Assembly (NCBI RefSeq): GCF_910592395.1
Contig: NC_088318.1
Coordinates: 12,710,349-12,774,348 of the forward strand
DNA length: 64,000 nt
Direction of reading: 5' to 3'
From: Lineus longissimus
Taxonomy: Eukaryota > Nemertea > Pilidiophora > Heteronemertea > Lineidae
The translations under genes were made by a program, and so were the position numbers. Each line of letters begins with the position of its first letter. Position 1 is the first letter of the stretch. The notes beneath the pieces are model-generated. The model had not been told where the DNA came from. It made no database searches and saw nothing but the letters and a program-made list of their open reading frames with translations. Positions 33,545-44,400 of this stretch are shown piece after piece.

Positions 33545-34654
33545 ATTCTTGAGATGCTTCCAGGCAGGGAGTCTCTGGCTGAAAATTAAATTGGAACAGA
33601 ATGAAATGAGAACAAATTGGTTATTCTTCCATTGTGTTTGTTGTTATGACTCTCAAAGTGAAGTCTCAATAGTTGAGACTCTACCTGTCGGACTCGCGAG
33701 TAGGAAGGAAGCAGCCATTCTTAGCCAAAACAAACAAAGTATAGACACAATGGTATGTGACACAGTTTTGTTTGTGCCTGCTTTGGTGTGACTGTGGTGC
33801 ACAGATAGAATATTTCTATCATAAGACCCCCTTTAGGAGGGGCTCTTAAGATACACGTGTGTGCGGGAGTATATAATGTAAATGAAGTGAAATAAAGAGA
33901 GTAAGTATTGTATATCCAACAAACAATTTTTTTTGGTAAATTTCTGAATTAACTCCGTTGAGTTTACCGATTTCTCCGCGATCTTCCGGTGGTTGTTGCT
34001 ATCCCATTGGTTGAAATTAAGTTAAATTAAATTTAAATCTTCATGGGAATTCGCTACATCATATGCCTAAGAAATTGGCCAATTATATTAATATTTTTAT
34101 TAGAGAAATATCCGTCCTAAATAATGACAGAAAAGGGTGGTTTATTTCAATTTTGTGTCGACGTGGTCGAGGTCACGTGACATAAAAACAAAACAATCGC
34201 ACACACCCGTCCAAAAAAGGCACTTTAAGAAAAATAAATACGTTTTTCCAGCTTAAAACCACACTGACGACTAAGTTATATTGGTCTACTGCCCAAATCT
34301 GAAGTATCAAAATGAATCACAAACTAGAACTAGCTCTATTTAGCTATAGTTGCGTGAAAAATTCGGGTGAGCGACGTACATTCTGTACCCTAGCGGCCAA
34401 TAAATAAACTACTTTCAGCCGTCTGCTCCGGTCTCGTTAGGGAGTTTTTCCCAAATGTACGCGATGATGACGTGCCCCATTAACAGGACGTAACATCTAT
34501 TTTAAAATGCGTTTCCAAAGTGAATGCATGAGGACAATCCATTTAAGTGTCGTATATCACCGGAAACGCCCGATTCCCGTGAATAAGGACAATCACAATG
34601 TATTACATTACCAAAACAAAAATGTGTCGGAAGGAACTATATGGATGGTCCCAT
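33545..34654. other. Upstream flank of NKIRAS
   Basis: This should hold the NKIRAS 5' UTR and promoter, but no start site could be fixed. No exon of another gene was seen. Confidence 0.35.
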
Positions 34655-35470
34655 CGCACCCCCCCCCCCCTCCAGCAGTATGACACAGAAGGGCTAGTTG
34701 ACTGTCCACCGGGGGGGTTTGGGGGGAGCTTCCCCCCAACGCACTGGTAAAAACCTATGTCGACGGAGGGGGGTTTGGGGGGTGTCCCCCCATTGTAACA
34801 GCTGTAGTTGTTAGAGCTTGCACTTGACATATGCTCGTAGGGGGGTTCGGGGGAGCTCCCCCGACCTAAAGGGGGGCTCACTAAGTCCTTGACTTTACAT
34901 ATTACCAACCAGTGGCAGTGTGTCAGGTGTCACACTTCAATATAATTAGGCTAAAATTGTCAGAAATTGTGAAAAATGTTAAAGCCAGATTTCATGATAA
35001 GCTACTTTAGAGTACCACAAACGTTGTTGTTGTGGGTATATCCATCACCGCCGATGAGTCGGCATGGGAACTGATGTGCCAATAAAATGCGAAAAAAATT
35101 ACAAAACAATACAATTTGAAAGTGGGCTCTTGGTCCTTCCGATGAGACACTGTCAGTGCACTCCTTATTGAGCTCCAACCTCCCCTGTCTTCGATTATTC
35201 CATCCGCCTTCAAATGCCCACCCACCCAGGACATACCCTCCCTGATGGACTGCGGTGTGACTGACTAATATGTAAAGAGGAAGCTCTAGTGAACTCACAC
35301 AACTGTTTGACATGGGGGAGCCCCCCTCCCCCCAAACCCCCGTCCTTCTGACATAATATTTAGCCAGTACATTGGGGGATGAGTCCCCCAAACCCAGTCC
35401 CCCGTTCTCTGAAAGTGACCGGTTCTAGCCAGTACATCGGGGGAAGGCCCCCTAACCCCCCTCCATTGGA
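34655..35470. repeat. G-run/C-run hairpin repeats
   Basis: Several blocks of the form GGGGGGTTTGGGGGGAGCTT followed by CCCCCC occur near 34660, 34715, 34770, 34845, 35320, 35375 and 35445, with unique-looking 40-60 base spacers. The G-runs could form G-quadruplexes and the paired runs hairpins. Apparent proline/glycine-rich ORFs here are repeat artefacts. Confidence 0.6.
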
Positions 35471-35537
35471 CTCTAAAAATAGAATTCCTTGGAGACGCCG
35501 AACCATAAGGCCCCATAAAGAAATAGTCCCCGCCCGC

Positions 35538-36239
35538 ATACTAATGCTGACTTTATTATAGCCTACCGTTTAAGGCACTATAGCAAACTTCCATCTCCAA
35601 TCACATCAACGCGGTATGTTGGATCAAACACCCACACAGGGTCTCCGAATTATCATGATCATTATACATAATCAAATAATAACATGTCGCCTTCTTTTCG
35701 GTGAAACCGAGACTGAATTATTCACATTGTGTTCAACTGTGTTCATTTCGCAGTAAATTCATTAGCTGCCAATGTATGCCGTAGAGGGGGCAGAATGGCA
35801 CTGTTTAAACAAGAAGTCTCATCAACAGCCCCAGGAATATTGGATAGAACGGCACTGTACTGGGTCCCAATAATAAATATTGCCATAAAGACATATGATA
35901 CTTATGTAAGATTAGTTCTCTCCGCCAAACCCAAGACTGAAGGATTAAAATCTTGTGTTTATAGGCTAACAAATGCAAACACTTCCAAATGGACCCCCTA
36001 CAAGAGATGAGTGGCTCTTCTTCTCTCCGACTTTGACACCCTATACGAACATATCAATAGATCAGCCAGCGGTCCTTGGTGTCGCCGCGTGGGTTCGTCC
36101 AGTGAAATTGTTTGCAAAGGTCAGGGAACCACGATCTGACATCCATAACCAGCGTATCCCCTTTTCATGCCAGTTATAGTCGGGTGCTACACCACAGTCG
36201 GGATAGTGGCCGCCAAATGTATGGTTGTTGAATTTAAAA
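35538..36239. repeat. Segmental duplication, copy A
   Basis: About 0.7 kb is repeated at 36409-37094 at roughly 95% identity, same orientation, 871 bases apart. On the minus strand the copy contains an open stretch encoding FGGHYPDCGVAPDYNWHEKG and onward. In copy A one base is missing relative to copy B near 36095 (CACTGGACGAACCC against CACTGGACGTAACCC), shifting the frame. Confidence 0.85.
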
Positions 36240-36408
36240 TCATGAAATCATGAGGCAGATCAAGTTAAAGGTCAAACTCAGGAACGACAAGATCAAGATT
36301 TCCTTCCAATAAATTTTCAGCAAGACTTACCTTTCACTTGGACAATCGCAACTTGAATTAAGACTATGGAGACCTGCAACATGGTCCATCAGAATAGCAA
36401 CAGGTAGA

Positions 36409-37094
36409 ATACTAATGCTGACTTTATTATAGCCTACCTTTTAATAAGGCACTATGGCAAACTTCTATCTCCAATCACATCAACGCGGTATGTTGGATCA
36501 AACACCCACACAGGGTCTCCGAATTAATCAAATAATAACATGTCGCCTTCTTTTCGGTGAAACCGAGACTGAATTATTCACATTGTGTTCAACTGTGTTC
36601 ATTTCGCAGTTAATTCATTAGATGCCAATGTATGCCTTAGAGGGGGCAGAATGGCACTGTTTAAACAAGAAGTCTCATCAACAGCCCCAGGAATATTGGA
36701 TAGAACGGCACTGTACTGGGTCCCAATAATAAATATTGCCATAAAGACATATGATACTTATGTAAGATTAGTTCTCTCCGCCAAACCCAAGACTGAAGGA
36801 TTAAAATCTTGTGTTTATAGGCTAACAAATGCAAACACTTCCAAATGGACCCCCTACAAGAGACGAGTGGCTCTTCTTCTCTCCGACTTTGACACCCTAC
36901 GAACATATCAATAGATCAGCCAGCGGTCCTTGGTGTCGCCGCGTGGGTTACGTCCAGTGAAATTGTTTGCAAAGGTCAGGGAACCACGATCTGACATCCA
37001 TAACCAGCGTATCCCCTTTTCATGCCAGTTATAGTCGGGTGCTACACCACAATCGGGATAATGGCCGCCAAATGAATGGTTGTTGAATTTAAAA
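36409..37094. repeat. Segmental duplication, copy B
   Basis: This is the second copy of 35538-36239. Differences are scattered substitutions and short indels, including a 12-base gap after the GGGTCTCCGAATTA stretch. The minus-strand frame is intact here to a stop at 36911. Confidence 0.85.
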
Positions 37095-37111
37095 CTGTTA
37101 AAACTGTTCAC
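36909..37111 (-). CDS. Fragment of an unrecognised gene (exon in copy B)
   Basis: The minus frame gives about 65 residues ending WLIY-stop, with the core FGGHYPDCGVAPDYNWHEKG followed by IRWLWMSDRG. Composition and the selective preservation between copies A and B look protein-coding. No clear acceptor was found at its 5' side and I do not recognise the family. It is either the last exon of a gene extending toward 38 kb or a captured fragment. The copy A version is frameshifted. Confidence 0.4.
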
Positions 37112-37786
37112 GTCACCTTACATATACATTAGACAAACCTTCATGAATTCAATTGAGATTTCCACATCACAGGATAGAACCGAAGTGATGGCATCACGCA
37201 GATTTAACATGATCACTTCCATACTTACCATCATGACTTGAACGTGCGCCTTTAGGTTCTTTGAGCAAATGGTATTTGATTAGGGATAGCAATTAAAATT
37301 GCCGTTGAACTTGTACATGAAGTACAGTGATGTACATAATTCACACATGTCTGACTTGAAATTTCAAACTGCGCAGTTCATTCCCGCCTTGATAGCATGA
37401 CTATTTTTACAATAAAAACCCTTTGAAACCAATCCATACCCAGGAATAGATACTCTGCTTACCATCTGCTGCAGCCGTTTTGATTTCTTTCGGAAAATTT
37501 GAAGGTATTTTTACGTTTGAAATTAGAATAGTGTTCCCGCGATGTTCTCCGCAGCTCACACACCAACCGACTGGCGTTCAAATCAACCGCGACCGATCAT
37601 GACCAAAGACAATACATTTGACGTCACAGCGGCCGGGCACTTATACTCCTCTACCCCTTAAGCCAGGCCGGCTAGCAGTTACCTGCTCACGAGAGTCTTT
37701 TGTTCCGTCAATGGATCAATATGAGAGGCATTGTAAAAAATATGACAGGCATTGTTAAAATGTGGGCTTGGCTTTAGCATACATAC

Positions 37787-37946
37787 CTGTACATGTACGT
37801 TCCATAAGAGAGACAATGTTCCATTGTCTCTCCTTGTCTGTGGCGTCTTTGTAGAGTTGTCCATTAAACACTCCTGTCTCCTGGGTAAAACTTGGTGAGA
37901 AAAATGAGTGATCCTTAATCCAATCTTGCCAGAGTGAGCAGTCCTT
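37787..37946 (-). CDS. Possible upstream exon of the same unrecognised gene
   Basis: The minus frame reads DCSLWQDWIKDHSFFSPSF...ATDKERQWNIVSLMERTC and ends at a good donor (GTATGT). The upstream boundary is weak: an in-frame stop lies just before, and the nearest AG has a poor pyrimidine tract. It is protein-like, but no family could be named. Confidence 0.25.
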
Positions 37947-38324
37947 CTCGATGGTTTAGGAAGCATCAGTGCCATAGCAACAGCTGATAACAAGTCTTTG
38001 ACGGAGTGCAGCCTCGACACGCAAACAGCGGAGATGGTCATCAGATACTTTGAGAAGGACTTTGTGACGATATGATTCAAAAGCAAACGAGGACTGACGA
38101 CGAATTTGAGGGCTTCTTTCCAAAATTACACTGTGGACAGATTATTCAAATAAAGTATTTTTATGTAGATATTGATGTCTTTTTGGTGGCACGTTCGCAT
38201 GCGAGAAAGGACTTTGGGATGATCCACCAGTCTTCTAAGATGACTGTGGTCCCAAGTAGTACTCAAGTTGTGCTTAAAGAGTTGTCGTCAGGTAGATATT
38301 GGGTACTACCACTCTCGTGAGATC

Positions 38325-38665
38325 AGATAACCAGCTGGCAGAGGTCGGTTGTTCCTTTGTCCGTCCTTGTGAGATGAGTACCATGGTACAACCAAATCAG
38401 GTATGTAGAACGCAAATGAAATGTTGTCTTGTACAGCTAAAGGGCCCTTTGAAGGTTGTGTCAATGTCTTCCCAACCTGACCAGATAACCAACTGGAAGA
38501 GGTTAGTTGTTACGTAGGCTGTCCTGTCGTCCCCAAAGTTTATTAGTGGTAACCTTGGTGTAATTTTTAGGTTGTGTCAAGGTCTTCCCAACCTGATCAG
38601 ATAACCAGCTGGCAGAGGGAAGGCCTTCACAATCTGAATACATAAGAAGCTGGCAGAGGTTGAAT
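38325..38665. repeat. Dispersed short direct repeats (CAGATAACCAGCTGGCAGAGG type)
   Basis: The motif occurs at about 38325, 38478, 38598 and (partly) 38645. Two copies are preceded by GGTTGTGTCAA.GTCTTCCCA. It is a diverged tandem duplication with a unit of about 120-150 bases. Confidence 0.55.
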
Positions 38666-38749
38666 TGTTTCGACATCCCACTTCTGGTCCCCGAAGTTAG
38701 GCTGCTTGTAGGGGGATTTCTGCGCAGGCATCATGCTGGAGCATTTTAA

Positions 38750-38768
38750 CCCCCCCCCCCCCCCCCCC
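38750..38768. repeat. 19-base poly-C run
   Basis: This is an uninterrupted C tract. Its length is likely unstable and may be a sequencing artefact. Confidence 0.9.
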
Positions 38769-38931
38769 AATAAGACATTCCGAGACGCTTTAAAGGACCA
38801 CAATATACAATTGCAAACTGCTCTAATGTTTCTAAGACGTCTGACGTAATGTATTTGTCGAAATCTGATTGGCTGAAAGTCCCTGTACAAATGTACACTA
38901 CTGCCCGAAAGGTTCAGGAAAAAAAATTCGC

Positions 38932-39169
38932 TTCCTGGTGGACCTCAGTCTCTGAAATGAGGCCTGTGATGTGACAGTGTCCACAGATACCTTTCCTGGT
39001 GGACCTCAGTCTCTGAAATGAGGCCTGTGATGTGACAGTGTCTCAGATACCATTCCTGGTGGACCCGTCTCTGAAATGAGGCCTGTGGTATGACAATGAC
39101 AAGATACCCTCCCTGCTGGACCCCAGTCTCTGAAAGAGGCCTGTTGTGTGACAATAACAAGATACATTT
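38932..39169. repeat. ~60 bp tandem repeat, four copies
   Basis: The unit begins TTCCTGGTGGACCTCAGTCT and includes CTGAAATGAGGCCTGTG. Copies 1 and 2 are almost identical; copies 3 and 4 are progressively diverged. Confidence 0.8.
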
Positions 39170-41401
39170 CGAAATGAATGTATTCTTGCATTCTAGTTGT
39201 GACTTTGTCCTCATTGTGAAAACAAAATCTGGATTCCTTTATCAATGTGCCATAAAAAATTTGACACTAAGCATGTATGAGAATAACTTATTTATTGATT
39301 CATCACTGCAAATGGGCTATTTATCATTACAATATCAATTACATTAAATAGAGCAATTTATGATTGATTTACACTGCAACATAAAGTTCAGCAAGTTAAA
39401 ATGTTGAATTTGGATCATCGCTATAGTGATGATCATGCATGAATGGATAAACCAGTTGAGAAATAAGACCATGTTTTGGTCAAGTTAATGTTTATCAGTC
39501 ATTAGTGTAGGGTATAGGGAGACAAACAACATATTCTTGTAAATCTTGAACAAACAAAACCTAGAAAGTCCAACTCCAAATCGAATATATGGCTCTCTAT
39601 GCGAGACTGCCTAAATCGTGCACACTGATAATATCATGCCAGACATCTATTGAGCAAAACTTATAATTGCACAGATGACTTCGTAGTACAGTACACCTAA
39701 CTACATGTAAAACCTACTGACCTGGCCACAGTTATTGACAACAGAATGAGATAGGCCTACCTAGCCTACATTAAAGCCTGAAATTTTCACAAAAAATTAC
39801 AAAACTTGCCAACTTTTTGCCTGGGGAAAATTTCACGGCTTAAAGATTAGTTCTATGTTGCTAATTTTTACAGAATCATTTACCTTTAAAGGAGTTGCTA
39901 TGGCCTAGTTGAACATGATGTTTTATTGATTAATGCGCTCGGTCATAATGTGTCTTAACATGAGACACATCCCATGGGTGAACTCAACTTTACTCCTTGG
40001 GTAAAATTGGATTTACACATGGTGTAAACGGCATTTTTCATGCTGTGTGTCTCAACATTTTTCACCCTTTAAAGGTAAATTTTTTTACAAAATTTCGTTT
40101 AAAAAATATCACATTGACAAATTATGCACCAGCTGAGACAAGAAGTCTACGCCACAGATTTTGCTATAATCCAGGAGACAATGACCTCCGTGGCAAGGTC
40201 ATATCGCCGACATCCGACCTTTTGACAAATCAGTGCCTGAAAGGTGAAGGTCAACAATAAAGGAACACAATATTTTCTGCATTGTGACTGATACTTGAAA
40301 CCTTGATTCTTTCTACCAAAAGAAAGACCATTTACCATAAACTAAATTGATGAAATAGTGATTTACCTGATAGAACAATGACCAAAGGGTGATGTCACCA
40401 GTAAAATAGACTAAATGGTGAAGTCACCAGTAGTAAACTAACCATATTGTGAAGTCACCTTTAATTAAACAAGAGTTAGAGTTGCAAATCAACTTCTCTA
40501 AAGACTGTTGTACGTAATGTACCTCCTGCAAACTGGTTAACAAATACGAGAAAGTATCACAATGCAGAAAAAAATGCGCACAAAAGCGGGACATCCCAGT
40601 AAAATGGAAAAGAAAATCTTAACACGAGGACAAGAGGTGACCTACAGCACAAGTGGATACGCCTCAAATTCGGTATATACCTTTTTCTTCAAAGATACAA
40701 AGTCAATTTGATTGGGAACGTATTTAAAAACAAAAGCATGCTAAAAACTATTCTGTCATGAAGTGTCTTACCAGAAATATAGATGTATTTCCCAAAGAGA
40801 CAGAGAAACAACATATTGTGAATTGCGTGTTATATGTTTGAAAAGGGCCTCAAAGTAATGAATAATTTAATGTGCACTATTGTAGTAGTCTTTACAATAT
40901 CATACTATCATATCATATCAGTTTTTCCTATGAATTCAAAGCATACAATAATTTCCTATAACCTTGACATAGATAAGTGTATTTTCTTAAAGTACTATTT
41001 TAAACAAAATATAAGTAGGCCTAAAAAGCAAATAAATTACGCTTTTACTGCAGACTAGTTCATTTTGATTTCTTATTCTCTGTTTTATTTAAAGCTGAAA
41101 ATGGAGACACTCAGGTCCTTGTATTGTTTTGGAATGGTTGAGAAACAACTTTTCGTCACAAATATCAATATTAAAACTCAGAAAAAATTTACGTCAAGCC
41201 TCTGTCACACAACGCACAATTTTGTTGGAGATCTAAATAACCAAAAACTGTTAGGTCACGAATGCGGAGTGCTATCAAAGTCCACTGCTTTGTTTAAACA
41301 AGTCAAAATGTCGGCAAAGAAAGGGTTATTAGCAAAAAAAGAATCAATTTTATAAAAACATTTTAAACTAGGAATGGCCCGCCTGGTCCCCTGGATTCTA
41401 G
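39170..41401. other. Gene-poor AT-rich stretch
   Basis: No supported exon, RNA or repeat family was found except a few AAATGGTGAAGTCACCAGTA-like repeats near 40380-40460. The right end holds the 3' UTR of SACM1L. Confidence 0.4.
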
Positions 41402-44400
41402 CTAATCTTCTTTGACCTTGACCTGTGACAGTTTCGGCCGATTGACAAATTCCGTCCCGTACATATAGATGGCAGCAAGCGACACGAAGCTTCCTGTCCC
41501 CCAGAAAAGCATGTACATGAACTGCTCACTCAGGTGCTCTGAAATGGAAAAATGATATGATAACAGTGTTCTCCTGCACAGGGTTTTATCAAGGTACCCT
41601 TCATATTCAAGAAGTTTTAATGATAATTTTGAGACTTATATAGCGCTAAATCCAACCGGTTTCAGTGGCTCAAAGCGCTTCACATTATTACCCCCAGCTA
41701 TTGGCCTGTACATTCTTGGCTCAAGCTCTACTCTCTGGGAGTATTACAGGTCCGAGCTGCAGCTATACAGCGCTCAGGACTAACATTCATAGTGTGCCAA
41801 CTCTGCCAGCTAGGTACCTATTTACTCCTGGGTGGAGAGAAGGAAGTAGGGTTAAGTGCCTTGCTCAAAGACACAAAGACGAAACAGCAGTGACCTTTCC
41901 GAAAATCGAACCCACGACCGCCTGATTATGAGCCCGGTGCTATAACCACTGCGCCACTGATCTTACTTGTGCCAGTGCCCAACACAAGGTAGGGTAGCCA
42001 GCATATAGATTATAAAAACCCTTTAAAGATTCTAGAGCAAGGTAGGGTGGCTGCTTCCTGCCCTGGCACTGGCTCTCTATTGCAGATGATCTAAGTCTGA
42101 GATCTTGTTAAAAGGCTGCTGACACCACATTATTTTGTACATAGCAAGACAATGAAATGAAGAGGACAAAAAACCTACCATCCGGAATGAGGATGCATAT
42201 CAGCAGCATGGCAAATGCAACAACAAAGATGGTTGGTAGCTGCAAATAGAATTAGAAATCACAATGTATAAGGAGTTTCATTCAAACACAACACCCTGAC
42301 ATGACAGGACTCAATCCACAAAGGAAATGTCCTAACTTTGAATGGCACTGTTAACCTGTTCAGTGTCAAATCTGACATAGTAGACCTGACACTGACCACA
42401 GTTTGAAACTGCCATGCCAAACCATTATAATGAAATAATCATAATAGAACATGATGAAATCACCCAGCAGGCTGAACAACAAGAATTACGTCAGGACAAT
42501 TTTAAAGGTTCTAGAGAGACTAACCCGTTTCAACTTCAGTACGGTCACAAGGTGGGGCAATGTGTGATATGAATGAAGACTAGTAAATGTGAAAAGTGAA
42601 AGCATTTTCGAATCTTTATTCACATCATCCATTTTATCATATGGAGAGCAAAGAAAAGAACTTACAGCATAGAATTTCCAATCTTTGTCAACTTTAAAAG
42701 GAGACTGTTTCGTTATACCTTCGCTTTCCTCCACGATGTAATTACCTAAGAAGAGATCTATGGAATCCTGGGGGAAGAAAAAGAATAAAGGTGAGAATAA
42801 ATTAAGGGGGGTAGGCAATCAGGGAAACAGTGGAGAACTGGTCAAAGTGGCTAAAATCACATTATGCATGCACTGAAAGTGTAAAATACGAACTTGGCAA
42901 AGTTTGGTGACTGCAGCCTTCGGCAGCAGCAGCAAAGCTGTAGAATACTACATAAACTAGTTACAAATTAAAATTCAATACCCCTTGCGAACATACCTGT
43001 CTGAACCCATCACTGAAATTATTCTTGAAATATCTTAGCGCTGAATTCCACCCGTCTTGGAGAAGTCCAAACTTCGTACGCTTCCCGAGTCTTGTGAAGT
43101 CTGTCTTCAGCGCTCCAGTGCCTGCATACTGCACGGATACGGCATCAGCATTGTCTGCCCATACTGCGAGAGAAGAATTCTTTTGTCAACGCCTACTAAA
43201 TGTAGTTTGAGGTTGAACAGAAACATTTTTCTGTAAACGTATGTAAAGAATCTCAGTCTAAGTTTACAGGTAAAGTGACACAATATAGTCCCTAATGTGA
43301 CAGAAACTGTTGCTAGTAGACATAGCACACAGAGGTTATAATTGTACCACCCTACCTTACCGATTAACAAGATATACGTCGCAAAAATATTATTTTTTTT
43401 CACAAAAAATGCAAATTCAAGGATCACATCAAATCTCAGCCATCGGGCGCTTCAATATTTTTGCTGATGGTCACATCAGTTTTTCAACAAACTTGAAGGT
43501 GCAAATGGTGATGAAAAGTGCATTATATTACTTACTATTTTTGAAGGCGAATTCAAAGTGAGTCTCATTTTCTACTTTCTGACCAGCTTGCAGTACTCCT
43601 AATCGCTATAAATAGGAAGATTGCATCATGGGTTAATCAAATTTCCTCTCTTCAAAACAAAATTTGCCGACATCATATCAAATAGCATCAACTGTTTGGA
43701 ATATTAGTTTGCTGGTTTGTTTTTTTATTGTGACTATTAGTGTGTCCAAAAGTCCTTTCAAAGGACCTACCAAATCAGACTCCAGGCATGAATAGATACT
43801 ACACATAAAAACTCATGACATACCTCTAACTGACTCTGCAAACTCACACGTGCCAGAAGACTCTGCACAACATTGGTTCTATCCAGACAGTCCATGCAGT
43901 TTGAACGGAACAATCCCTCCTGCTGACATACCACATGCCCATCTTTCTTCATCATGAAGAAACTGCAACAGGAATAAGAAATTTAAATGAAAAATCGGCC
44001 TTCTACCCTCTTATACATTTTATGGCAATTTCCAGAGAAAAAACCAAAGGAATTACTGTGTCTGTGCTATTAATTGAGTTGAGGAGCACTCTTAGACAAG
44101 GCTTATCTTACACGCATAGTATTTATGAGACATAGAAGACTGTGAAAATATCCCCAAAATATGTCGGGAAACTTACCCAAATCTTTTCTGATCTTCTGCT
44201 AATCTATCAACTAGTATTGATAAGCGATCCCATCTCATCTTACTACACTCGTGGTGGAAATCGAACGATTCGTACCTGAAGAAAAAATTCTCAGACTGCG
44301 AAACCAAAGATTATATTATTTAACTATTATATGTAACTTCCAATTCTTGTACGGAACATCAGCAAAACTCTTGGGGTTGGACATTGTATCATCTGGTAAC

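Noticed and set aside
37679-38086. 135-codon minus-strand ORF
   Set aside because: It has no similarity to known proteins. A different frame over part of it looks more protein-like and ends in a donor.
38932-39169. CRISPR-like array
   Set aside because: The repeat units are contiguous with no unique spacers, and the genome is animal. It is a minisatellite.
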